A stretch of 8,947 nucleotides of DNA. Origin: Moraxellaceae bacterium (lineage in GTDB: Bacteria; Pseudomonadota; Gammaproteobacteria; Pseudomonadales; Moraxellaceae). The first letter of the stretch is position 1; each line of letters begins with the position of its first letter. A model generated the notes under the pieces. That model was given only the letters and a program-made list of their open reading frames with translations, had not been told where the DNA came from and ran no database searches. Location: the NCBI GenBank assembly GCA_030146505.1, contig JASLCO010000421.1:1-8947 (forward strand), given 5' to 3'. Position numbers and translations under genes: made by a program. Below, piece by piece: positions 1-6,338 of this stretch.

Positions 1-608
1 ACAGCCTCTTGCTGACTTGCAGCCTCAAACACATCCGGATGCTTCAGCAGCTTCAGGCCAATAGCCTGAGATACATTGCGCACCTGCCCAGGTGTGAAGG
101 TGAGGCCAGACTGATACAGAGTGTCGCGCCACTCGGGCTTGCGACCGATGTATTTGATGGCAATGCCAGCCACAGAGCCAGACCCGCCCGGGCCGGTAAC
201 TTTGGTTACGCTCTTGGCAACTTTGGCCAGTGCGGCAGAAACTGCTTCTTCTGCATCATCAATGTTCTTCAGCGCATGCACCACGGCGCGAAACAGATAA
301 TCCTTGGCCTTCTGTTCGGGTGGCAGATCAGCATAAGGAATGCAGCAGGGATGCTCTTTCTTCTCAGCGTCCTTGACCTCGCCATAAACCCAGCCATCCG
401 CAACCTTCTGGGCCAGCCAGCTTTCATGCGACTGCTCGGGCGTAGCATCCGGATTGGCGATGTGCATATCAACGCCGGCCAAAGCGCTGTTGCGCTGCCA
501 TTCCGGCGCATCCTCCCAGGCAGGCTGGCTGACATCACCCAGCGAGGCGCAGTAGGCGCGGTTGATTTCATGCGCCACCATGGCGATAACGAGCGGCTTC
601 AGTTTCAT
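1..608 (-). CDS. RyR-domain phage protein, 3' end cut by window edge
   Basis: Translating the minus strand from the ATG at 608 gives 202 complete codons with no stop before the left edge, so the C-terminus is missing. Residues about 8-106 look like a RyR (ryanodine receptor repeat) domain: HEINRAYCASLGD, then QPAWEDAPEWQRNSALAGV, HESWLAQKVADGWVYG and DLPPEQKAKDYLF. These Trp- and Pro-rich blocks are typical of the phage and bacterial members. A Gly/Val-rich linker (about 130-147) leads to a second block, YIGRKPEWRDTLYQSGLTF followed by LKLLKHPDVF (about 153-194). From memory this resembles small phage head or neck-region proteins. A strong AGGAG at 618-614 lies 5 nt before the ATG and fixes the start. 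The gene follows the decoration gene and a terminator-like hairpin, so its expression probably depends on readthrough. The role is unknown. A virion or head-tail joining function is inferred from position only. Confidence 0.5.
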   Translation of the reverse strand, partial: MKLKPLVIAMVAHEINRAYCASLGDVSQPAWEDAPEWQRNSALAGVDMHIANPDATPEQSHESWLAQKVADGWVYGEVKDAEKKEHPCCIPYADLPPEQKAKDYLFRAVVHALKNIDDAEEAVSAALAKVAKSVTKVTGPGGSGSVAGIAIKYIGRKPEWRDTLYQSGLTFTPGQVRNVSQAIGLKLLKHPDVFEAASQQEA

Positions 609-613
609 GTTTG

Positions 614-618
614 CTCCT
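614..618 (-). promoter_or_regulatory. Ribosome binding site of the RyR-domain gene
   Basis: AGGAG on the minus strand, with a 5-nt spacer to the ATG at 608. It decides the start. An imperfect dyad, TTCCTT-GA-AAGGAA (621-634), lies just upstream between the terminator stem and this site. Confidence 0.75.
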
Positions 619-625
619 GATTCCT

Positions 626-657
626 TGAAAGGAAAGCCGGATTTCTGATCCGGCTTT
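626..657 (-). terminator. Terminator-like stem-loop between decoration and RyR genes
   Basis: On the minus strand a perfect 10-bp stem, AAAGCCGGAT pairing with ATCCGGCTTT (657-648 with 642-633), encloses a 5-nt loop. It is followed by a pyrimidine-rich tail reading TTTCCTTTC. The T-run is interrupted, so this may be a partial terminator or a 3' stabiliser and not a full stop. It sits 19 nt after the decoration stop codon and about 25 nt before the RyR start, leaving almost no room for a separate promoter downstream. Confidence 0.55.
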
Positions 658-675
658 GCCTATCCACTTGGTGGG

Positions 676-1152
676 TTAGCGGTCGCCGGTCAGCTCGCCA
701 TAGACCAATACCTTGATGTCGCTGGCTTTGGCGTTGGCTGCGCCAGCAGTGGTCAGGATCAAGCGTGCGGGCTTGGGCAGCGTTACCAGCTTCGTGCCAG
801 TGGCGCGCAGACGGGCAGCCGTAGAGAGCACATGGCCGGCACCGAAGTAGGCTGCGTCCTGCGGGACATCGGTGCTATCCACGCCGTCTTCATACTTGAA
901 GCCCAGCGAGCCCGTCACATCCGTTGTCATTGCAGTGGTGATGATGATGTTGGCATCCTGCAGCGTCATGCCTTCCGGCAGCGGGCCGAGGTCAACAACA
1001 TCACCAATAGCCAGTGCCGCAGTGGAGTCGGCGTTGATGGCAGCGCCACTGGAGTTGGTTGCCAGGGCAAACCTCAGAGAGGCGAGGTTGCCGTAAGGCA
1101 CGTTGCCGAACTGGCGCGGCACAGCAGAGTTTTTGAGAGTCACGGTAGCCAT
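676..1152 (-). CDS. Probable capsid decoration / head accessory protein (158 aa)
   Basis: This is a small protein rich in Ala, Thr, Val and Gly with alternating hydrophobic strands and no cysteine, as expected of a beta-rich virion protein. Visible blocks are ATVTLKNSAVPRQFGNVPYG at the N-terminus, LAIGDVVDLGPLPEGM (48-61), FKYEDGVDSTDVPQDAAYF (85-103) and LPKPARLILTTAGA (125-138). The pattern recalls phage proteins often encoded next to DUF4043 capsid genes and left as hypothetical or decoration proteins. I recognise the pattern, not a named family. The start is well set: AGGAGG at 1164-1159 lies 6 nt before the ATG. The gene lies 64 nt after the capsid stop and is bracketed by two perfect stem-loops, which suggests that its dosage is tuned separately from the capsid protein. 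A decoration or cement role is inferred from composition and position. A head fibre or other accessory protein is also possible. Confidence 0.6.
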   Translation of the reverse strand: MATVTLKNSAVPRQFGNVPYGNLASLRFALATNSSGAAINADSTAALAIGDVVDLGPLPEGMTLQDANIIITTAMTTDVTGSLGFKYEDGVDSTDVPQDAAYFGAGHVLSTAARLRATGTKLVTLPKPARLILTTAGAANAKASDIKVLVYGELTGDR

Positions 1153-1158
1153 GGTTGG

Positions 1159-1164
1159 CCTCCT
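1159..1164 (-). promoter_or_regulatory. Strong ribosome binding site of the decoration gene
   Basis: AGGAGG on the minus strand, with a 6-nt spacer to the ATG at 1152. It decides the start and implies high-level translation, as suits an abundant virion protein. Confidence 0.8.
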
Positions 1165-1181
1165 ATTCCTTGTTCAATGGA

Positions 1182-1203
1182 ATGGGCAGGGGTTCCTGCC
1201 CAT
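1182..1203 (-). promoter_or_regulatory. Perfect 9-bp stem-loop after the capsid gene
   Basis: The arms ATGGGCAGG and CCTGCCCAT (1182-1190 and 1195-1203) pair perfectly around a 4-nt loop in the 64-nt gap between the capsid stop codon and the decoration gene. On the minus strand no T-run follows, so it is a poor factor-independent terminator. An mRNA-stabilising or processing hairpin, or a modest attenuator, fits better. It lies 18 nt upstream of the decoration Shine-Dalgarno and does not cover it. Confidence 0.5.
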
Positions 1204-1216
1204 GTCGCTTCGGTCC

Positions 1217-2506
1217 TTAGGCCTTGTTCAGGGGAACCACGGTATCCAGCACTGTTGCGCCGTAGTCAGTGAACTCGGTGCGGTCGCCGGTATTCATGGC
1301 AAAGCGGATTTTGGAGACGCCACGAATAGCGCCGATCAGCAATTCCACCTTGTCCGCATGGTCCATTTCCTTTTCAGACCAGAAGAACGGCACACCAGAC
1401 TTGTCGGAAGATGCCATCGCTTCAGCTACAGCCTGGCCGCCCAGCAGAATGGCGCGGTCGATGGCATAGTTGGTGCCGAAGGAGGCAGGAACGATTGCAG
1501 AGCTTTCCGCTTCGCTGTCATAGGCGGCGCAATACTTCACGGAGCCGCCAGCGAAGAAACGAATGGGAATGTTCTGCTTGACGATCAGGAAGTTGTTCCA
1601 CAGCCCCACTTCACCCTTGAAAATGGGGTGCTGATTCGCGTTGCTGGCACGAGCCAATGCGGCCGCCTGCATGGAGCGGAAATTCGGATCAGCGGCGAAC
1701 TGGTTGTACTGCAGAGGCGTCACCAGCAGAACGCGCAGCGGATCATCCTCGGCAGCATTGTCCCCCTCGAATTTCACAATGGGGGGCGGCATAACCATTT
1801 CATCCATCACGGCGCGCAGCGAATCCACCACGCTCATGCTGAGCACATCCGTCGAGGCAATATCCACTTCGCCGGCATTCACAGCAAAGCCCTTGACGCC
1901 ACTGCCATCTACGATGAAGTGGCGATTTTTGGTGGGCGCTTTTACCGGATTCACCATGACATCCGCAAAACGCGGGTCAGACTCCAGCGGGACGCTCCAC
2001 GTCAGGTTATTGACATGGCCACGAGCACCAGCCGCATGCACGATCAGGGACTGGTCACAATAGCGATCCATCACAGCCTGAGCAGCCGGCCTGCCCATCT
2101 TGCGAAAATCCACCGGAGAGCGAATACCCGTCATGGTGTCGCCGACATTGACGGGAATACGCGCCTGATTCACGCGCAGACGATCCTCAGAAATGCTCAT
2201 GCCAGTGCCACGGCCTTCGGCATAGGCGCTGCCCATGATGGGAACGGCACCAAACGGATTCAGCAGGTGGAAAGTCACCTCGTCACCTGTTTTTTTGCCA
2301 AGATCCATGCAGCGGACGATGGGCATGTCAGAGCTGGTCTGGTTCTTGATAACGGCAGCTGCTGCAGCCTCGCCCTTCGGCATCTTGCCAATGAGCTTGG
2401 ACAGCTTGTTGTTGCGCTTCATGTGGGTGGCAAACAAGCCTACGGCCTGTTGCATCATGTTTTTCTTGTCGCCATAAGGGGCGTGGGAGTTCTGGGTGGC
2501 AGGCAT
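1217..2506 (-). CDS. Major capsid protein, N4-gp56 / DUF4043 family
   Basis: This protein of 429 residues forms the icosahedral shell. The N-terminal half matches the N4-gp56 (DUF4043) capsid pattern: a helical start (QQAVGLFATHMKRNN, 19-33), then the block NQTSSDMPIVRCMDLGKKTG (55-74), GDEVTFHLLNPF (74-85) and PIMGSAYAEGRG (89-100). Next come VNQARIPVNVGDTMTGIRSP (112-131) and DQSLIVHAAGARG (151-163), a segment typical of the family. The C-terminus has KIRFAMNTGDRTEFTDYGA (399-417), also characteristic. Length is close to that of other members. No protease domain or cleavable pro-region is evident, and scaffolding is supplied by the separate gene just upstream. AAGGAGG at 2520-2514 lies 7 nt before the ATG and overlaps the scaffold stop codon, which fixes the start and predicts strong, coupled translation. 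The family call is from recognised motifs, not from a search. Confidence 0.9.
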   Translation of the reverse strand: MPATQNSHAPYGDKKNMMQQAVGLFATHMKRNNKLSKLIGKMPKGEAAAAAVIKNQTSSDMPIVRCMDLGKKTGDEVTFHLLNPFGAVPIMGSAYAEGRGTGMSISEDRLRVNQARIPVNVGDTMTGIRSPVDFRKMGRPAAQAVMDRYCDQSLIVHAAGARGHVNNLTWSVPLESDPRFADVMVNPVKAPTKNRHFIVDGSGVKGFAVNAGEVDIASTDVLSMSVVDSLRAVMDEMVMPPPIVKFEGDNAAEDDPLRVLLVTPLQYNQFAADPNFRSMQAAALARASNANQHPIFKGEVGLWNNFLIVKQNIPIRFFAGGSVKYCAAYDSEAESSAIVPASFGTNYAIDRAILLGGQAVAEAMASSDKSGVPFFWSEKEMDHADKVELLIGAIRGVSKIRFAMNTGDRTEFTDYGATVLDTVVPLNKA

Positions 2507-2513
2507 GATTAGC

Positions 2514-2520
2514 CCTCCTT
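2514..2520 (-). promoter_or_regulatory. Capsid gene ribosome binding site overlapping the scaffold stop codon
   Basis: On the minus strand the scaffold gene ends in TAAGGAGG, so its stop codon shares two bases with the AAGGAGG Shine-Dalgarno of the capsid gene, 7 nt before that ATG. A ribosome terminating on the scaffold gene is placed to reinitiate on the capsid gene, and free ribosomes can also load strongly. Confidence 0.8.
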
Positions 2521-3565
2521 AAAGTCGGTTAAGAAAGCGTTCGATCTGCTCGTGGGTCCAGTCATCCATGGCCGAAAGCAGGTCGATGGCGCCCATATCT
2601 GCCATTGCCTCGTCACGCGACTTTCCGCTTGCACGGCCTCCGGGGAAATCCGAGAGACTGGCGGGTACGGCCGCTTCCGATCTGGCAATGGCTTCCTTTG
2701 CCTTTGCCTGCGTATCACTCTCTCGAGTGGCGCCGGCTTCCTGATGAACTCCGGTGGCCTTCTTGAAGTTGTCGAACAGCTCAATAACCTGCGCGTGATT
2801 GCCGTTCGTAAGAACAGCCGCGCATGAATCGCGCACAAAAGACAGCTGGGCAGCCAACCAGTCAGCCAGCTCCTTGCTTTCAACAATGGAGTCGGCGTCA
2901 GGGTGTGCGTCGTAGATTGCTTGGAGGTGCGCGGTATGAGCGTCGGTAGTCTGCTTGTGCTGGATGGGTGCCAGCTTTGCATCAACCTTGGCATCAATCT
3001 GTGCAAGCACAGACGCAACCCTTTTATCCACGACCGCCTGAATGCCTTTAGCAAGGCTTTCCTCGGAGAAATCCCCGAAGGCCGCAAGATCGACACCCTT
3101 ATCAATCGCAGCCTGAGCTGCGGCAATTTGTTTATCGGTCTCTGTCGGCTCTTGCCCGGCATCAGCGCGAGCTTTGGCCTCATCCTGCAGTCTCTTCAGC
3201 TGGGCTTGCGCTTCCGCAAGCTGCTGCTGAGTGGTTGCAAGCGATGCCTCCGCCTGCTGCTTTCCATTCCGCGCTTCCACCAGCTTTTCATAGCCAATGG
3301 TGTGCTTCCCATCCCTGGCCAGAATGACGGCATTGTCCGGATCAAGGTTTTGGTCCTGAATATCGCCACTCTTGTTCTGCTGTTCGCCAGCAAGATTGCC
3401 GGCATCGCTCTGGTTATCTTTGCCTGGCTTGTTAGAGGCGTCGGGCTCGCCTCCTGCTTCCGGCGCTTTGCCGGTATCGCCCTCTCCCAACTCCAAGAGT
3501 TGGGCAACCTGCTCAGGTGTCGCGTTTTCAGTCAGCGATTCAATGAGTTCATCTTGATTGTTCAT
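2519..3565 (-). CDS. Capsid assembly scaffolding protein
   Basis: This protein of 348 residues directs coat protein into a procapsid and is expected to be lost on maturation. It is acidic and lacks an enzymatic motif. Residues 1-75 are a low-complexity Asp/Glu/Gln/Gly region (TENATPEQVAQLLELGEGD, then Asn- and Lys-rich sequence). Residues about 92-133 form a long coiled-coil-like helix (VEARNGKQQAEASLATTQQQ, then AEAQAQLKRLQDEAKARA). The central part has DAHPDADSIVESKELADWL (219-237), a pattern I recall from phage scaffolds next to this capsid class. The C-terminus holds VPASLSDFPGG (300-310) and ends in a short helix, WTHEQIERFLNRL, plausible as the coat-binding segment. The ATG at 3565 has only a weak site, GGGA at 3574-3571. 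It is the first gene after the 3704-3730 terminator and lies immediately before the capsid gene. The assignment rests on composition, helix pattern and position. Confidence 0.82.
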   Translation of the reverse strand: MNNQDELIESLTENATPEQVAQLLELGEGDTGKAPEAGGEPDASNKPGKDNQSDAGNLAGEQQNKSGDIQDQNLDPDNAVILARDGKHTIGYEKLVEARNGKQQAEASLATTQQQLAEAQAQLKRLQDEAKARADAGQEPTETDKQIAAAQAAIDKGVDLAAFGDFSEESLAKGIQAVVDKRVASVLAQIDAKVDAKLAPIQHKQTTDAHTAHLQAIYDAHPDADSIVESKELADWLAAQLSFVRDSCAAVLTNGNHAQVIELFDNFKKATGVHQEAGATRESDTQAKAKEAIARSEAAVPASLSDFPGGRASGKSRDEAMADMGAIDLLSAMDDWTHEQIERFLNRL

Positions 3566-3703
3566 GCCTTTCCCGCCACATATCGCCGTAGCCGCAAATG
3601 GGTGTGCAAACGCTGCGCGCCTTAACGCACAGCTTGATGCGAAATATGCAAGGGGCTGCCTGCCTTAAGAAAACCCTACAGGGGGTAAACCATCTGTACG
3701 GGC
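3566..3703 (-). promoter_or_regulatory. Gene-free leader upstream of scaffold; likely promoter region, no clear promoter
   Basis: About 140 nt lie between the terminator and the scaffold start with no credible gene. If the terminator works, a promoter for the scaffold-capsid unit should lie here. I find only poor sigma-70 matches, such as TTGCAT near 3646 without a good -10 box at 16-18 bp, and TTGCAC near 3606 with a weak GATATG. A promoter read by a phage factor or an antiterminated readthrough transcript is possible. This entry marks the region and not a defined site. Confidence 0.3.
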
Positions 3704-3730
3704 AAAAGAAAGCCCGCATGAAGCGGGCCT
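3704..3730 (-). terminator. Factor-independent terminator after the 88-aa gene
   Basis: On the minus strand a stem of GCCCGC with GCGGGC, extended by one G-U and one A-U pair to 8 bp, encloses the 5-nt loop TTCAT. It is followed directly by the T-rich tail TTTCTTTT. This has the canonical form of an intrinsic terminator. It begins 38 nt after the stop codon of the 88-residue gene and would separate the terminase-portal transcript from the scaffold-capsid transcript. Confidence 0.8.
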
Positions 3731-3768
3731 GAGGATGGAATTAGAGGTCTGAATAGTGGTCGATATAC

Positions 3769-4035
3769 CTAATCCTTTTGGATGCTGACCGTCCCAGCAA
3801 CAAGGGAGTCCTTTACGCGGTCGGTAATATCCTGGTCTGGCCCGAGACCTGAATCATCGAGGACAGAAGTCATGGCGTCGATGATTGAAATATCATCCGA
3901 CTCAAGCGGAAAGACGGCGAATAGCCCGACTCCGCCTAGAGTTTTATAGACATTCACTTGCTGCCGGTCTTTCAAGCCAATGACCTCAACCACTGACTCG
4001 CCATGGCTCGTCTTTACAATGAGCTGCCGGATCAT
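3769..4035 (-). CDS. Small conserved-position head-region protein, unknown function (88 aa)
   Basis: I do not recognise a family. The protein starts with a beta-like segment (MIRQLIVKTSHGESVVEVIG, 1-20), continues through a glycine turn (TLGGVGLFAVFPLE, 32-45) and ends in an acidic stretch with a probable helix (DDISIIDAMTSVLDDSG, 47-63, then DRVKDSLVAG). There is no signal peptide, membrane span or cysteine. Its ATG overlaps the portal stop codon as ATGA, and GGGAG at 4045-4041 inside the portal gene lies 5 nt upstream. Both support real, coupled translation. It is the last gene before the terminator, so it belongs with the terminase and portal genes, which suggests a low-copy protein. A portal-associated or packaging accessory role is an inference from position alone. 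Confidence 0.65.
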   Translation of the reverse strand: MIRQLIVKTSHGESVVEVIGLKDRQQVNVYKTLGGVGLFAVFPLESDDISIIDAMTSVLDDSGLGPDQDITDRVKDSLVAGTVSIQKD

Positions 4036-6338
4036 TGCTGCTCCCGTACTGGCAAATTGTCGTTTGTGCGTGCTGTCTCTATCCCATTCATTCCCGTTCC
4101 GCCTTCTCTTGGTACGGGCGGAAAGCTAGGGCTGGTATTCTGACGTACAGCCGGCGCAGCCTGGGCTTCGGCGGCAGCCTCGCCCTGGATGTAGGGAGAT
4201 TTGATATTCATGGCGGCCGTAGTGTCTGCCACGGGGAAGTTGGGATCATCGCCCATGGGGGACGGCCGCTTGTAGCCTGCGCCCTGCATCACAGCATCTG
4301 CTATTGGCGCAATCATTGGCATCTGGGCAATCTGAACCCCAGCCTGCATCGCGCTGTAGGATGACTGGACACCAGCCTGAACAGCCTTGGCATCGAGATT
4401 TTTGATGATGCTATCCATTTCGCGCTCTCGCATGGCCAGGTCGCGCTCTTTGATGGCAATCTCGCGCTCCTTCAGATCGTTGGAGAGCTCAGCACGGATT
4501 CGTTTCTCCATTGCCTCTGGCGATTCCTGCTCCTGAACTTTGCGTATCGCCTCGACAAACTCACGCTTGAATGGGGTATCCATGAGAGAGACCATGAATG
4601 GCGTTGCTGCTGCCTGATACTGCGGCGGCAACGACTTGACGGTCTCTGTCATCGCGGACAGCTGCTGGGCGCGGTAGCTATTTGTGCTGGGCACATCCTC
4701 CAGGGCCACCTTGAGACGAGTCCTCTGGATGTCATTGGACAGATATGCAATGCCCGTGTCGGGGTCAGTCTCAGGCTTGTTGAGGACAATTGTGCGATCC
4801 TCCTTGATGGCATCGCCCTCAATGATGACTGTCTGCTGGTTAATGCCCATGTCCTCAATAATCATGGCCATGAGCAATTCCCCAACCTGAGAGCGCGCCA
4901 GGCGGAAGCGACTCATGATGTAGGCCAGTGACTGGTTGCTCTGCTCAATCTGCTGAGCCTCCTGATAGCCGCTCTTCGCTGTTCCCCCTTTTCCTTGAAA
5001 GCTGTCAGTAACCGCGCTGACGCGCCTGATAGAGGCGCGATTATCATTCACGAGAGTTTGTTGCTGCTCAGTCAGATTGAAGTCGCGCTTGACCTCAAAG
5101 CGCGAGCCTTGGCGCGCCATATTCTCGGCATCCAGCACGATATCAGCATCCAGCCTACCTACGGTTCGGCGAAACTGCTCATCTGACATGGCCACAGCGC
5201 CCTTGGTTCGCTCAACGCGAAATGCGGCCATGCCCCATCGTTGCTTAGCTATGCCGCTATTGACGGCATCTTGCGCATAGATCATGTCCCGGATGTAACC
5301 GAACGGCACACGAGTAGAATCTTCCACGAATCCTGAAAACATCACATAGGGAAAATGCTGGTGCGTGTAGGGGCTTGTGCCGTCATGCAGACAATGCGGA
5401 CCGAGCCAATAAGACCTGCGCACACGAGGAACAGTGGCAACGATTGGTGTAATAGCACCGCTCGCTACAACAGCAACATGAGCAGGATTGCCCTCATCAT
5501 ATTCAACCACTCGGCCATCAGGCGTCTTGATGACATGGACATTTATCCAGCGGCGGTACCAAACCTCCGCCAGGCACAGTTCTTTGGTTGTTCGGTTGTA
5601 CCAGCGGTCTTCCTGCATGGTCCATGCGCGGGCCTCATGCCATGCATTCTGCAGGCCCGTACTCATGCCGCCATCCAGCCCAGAAATGGTGTCCTGCCAC
5701 CAGAGTGGGCCATGATCGCCACACTGGAGTATCAAATCCTTGTGCTGGGGGAAAGCTTTTGCGATACGGTCTTTTCCCATCCAGCGTTGCCGGCGCAACC
5801 AGCGGGCATCGGATAGATCAGGCTCCATGGCCTTCATATCCCAATGGATCTCATTTCTGTGAATATGAGTGCACCGGTAGGGATACTTGAAAGGGTTGGA
5901 TTCGCGAGAAACCTCAACCCAGCCGATTCCGCATGCTATCTGGGGGCGAAACGCCAGTCCCATTGCATCATCCGCTTTTGACTGTCGCTCGGCCTGATTC
6001 AGCTTGTGATTTATGGCATCAGCCACGTCCTGCCCATCATCCTGCCCGTCCGGCGTTACGCGCCAGTCCGTCCGTACCGTAGCCTCATAGCCCTGAATAG
6101 AGAGGATGGATGGGCCAATCAGGTTCTCAATAGCAGGGGGGATGCCGAGCTCCGCCTGTTTACGCAGTAATTCAGAGTCAAGCTGGTTGCCATCTGCATA
6201 GTCCATTTCCTTATCAGCAATCGAGCGCCAACGCGGCTGCTCGTCTATCTCAGAAATGATCTCGGCATAATCATGCCCAGTGAGAGCGAGCGAATCAGTC
6301 TGAGTGTTGTTGTCGTTGGTATCCATGCTCATTCTCAC
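4032..6338 (-). CDS. Portal protein, P22-like
   Basis: The portal is the dodecameric ring at one capsid vertex through which DNA enters and leaves and where the terminase docks. Numbering is from the GTG at 6338 (768 aa). Residues about 30-90 hold an N-terminal helical region (WRSIADKEMDYADGNQ). The family core follows with CGIGWVEVS (136-144), HRNEIHWD (160-167), HQHFPYVMFSGFVEDSTRVP (326-345) and GYIRDMIYAQDAVNS (347-361), and then SIRRVSAVTD...GTAKSGYQEAQQIEQSNQS (436-470), the usual P22-type motif. From about 603 to 650 a charged coiled coil with three near-identical heptads is followed by an Ala/Pro-rich tail, comparable with the extended barrel end of long portals. Length slightly exceeds that of P22 portal. 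The GTG start overlaps the terL stop as GTGA. ATGs at 6332 and 6326 are possible, the latter having GAG 7 nt upstream, so the exact start is unsure. Confidence 0.9.
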   Translation of the reverse strand: MRMSMDTNDNNTQTDSLALTGHDYAEIISEIDEQPRWRSIADKEMDYADGNQLDSELLRKQAELGIPPAIENLIGPSILSIQGYEATVRTDWRVTPDGQDDGQDVADAINHKLNQAERQSKADDAMGLAFRPQIACGIGWVEVSRESNPFKYPYRCTHIHRNEIHWDMKAMEPDLSDARWLRRQRWMGKDRIAKAFPQHKDLILQCGDHGPLWWQDTISGLDGGMSTGLQNAWHEARAWTMQEDRWYNRTTKELCLAEVWYRRWINVHVIKTPDGRVVEYDEGNPAHVAVVASGAITPIVATVPRVRRSYWLGPHCLHDGTSPYTHQHFPYVMFSGFVEDSTRVPFGYIRDMIYAQDAVNSGIAKQRWGMAAFRVERTKGAVAMSDEQFRRTVGRLDADIVLDAENMARQGSRFEVKRDFNLTEQQQTLVNDNRASIRRVSAVTDSFQGKGGTAKSGYQEAQQIEQSNQSLAYIMSRFRLARSQVGELLMAMIIEDMGINQQTVIIEGDAIKEDRTIVLNKPETDPDTGIAYLSNDIQRTRLKVALEDVPSTNSYRAQQLSAMTETVKSLPPQYQAAATPFMVSLMDTPFKREFVEAIRKVQEQESPEAMEKRIRAELSNDLKEREIAIKERDLAMREREMDSIIKNLDAKAVQAGVQSSYSAMQAGVQIAQMPMIAPIADAVMQGAGYKRPSPMGDDPNFPVADTTAAMNIKSPYIQGEAAAEAQAAPAVRQNTSPSFPPVPREGGTGMNGIETARTNDNLPVREQQ
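4420..4483 (-). repeat. Three 21-bp direct repeats in the portal coiled coil
   Basis: The plus-strand word TCGCGCTC recurs at 4420, 4441 and 4462 with an exact 21-bp period. On the coding strand this gives three consecutive seven-residue units, KEREIAI, KERDLAM and REREMDS. The repeat is in frame and heptad-sized, so it reads as a duplicated coiled-coil segment in the portal C-terminal region and not as a DNA-level element. Confidence 0.75.

Noticed and set aside
9..620. A 203-codon plus-strand frame opposite the RyR-domain gene, and a 100-codon minus-strand frame at 269-571.
   Set aside because: Both are shadows of the RyR-domain gene, which has the right frame, AGGAG and conserved motifs. 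The shadow proteins show no coherent pattern.
1103..2512. A 469-codon open frame on the plus strand covering the whole capsid gene in antisense.
   Set aside because: It is longer than the capsid frame but is rich in His and Arg of the kind produced by reading ATG, GTG and Ala/Gly codons backwards. It has no Shine-Dalgarno or recognisable family, and it overlaps a gene with clear capsid motifs and a strong ribosome binding site.
2509..3183. A 224-codon minus-strand frame overlapping the scaffold gene, considered as a nested scaffold variant or frameshift product.
   Set aside because: It is Arg/Ser/Leu-rich in the manner of an out-of-phase reading. No slippery heptamer or ribosome binding site was seen, and the scaffold frame itself is continuous with a sensible protein.
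3566..3703. Possible sigma-70 promoters (TTGCAT and TTGCAC boxes) before the scaffold gene.
   Set aside because: No acceptable -10 box lies at 16-18 bp from either box, so I did not call a specific promoter.
5021..5039. Perfect inverted repeat CGCGCCT-GATAG-AGGCGCG inside the portal gene.
   Set aside because: It is 7 bp long in GC-rich coding sequence with no T-run and no nearby start or stop codon. It is most likely incidental to codons for the NRASIRRVSA segment.
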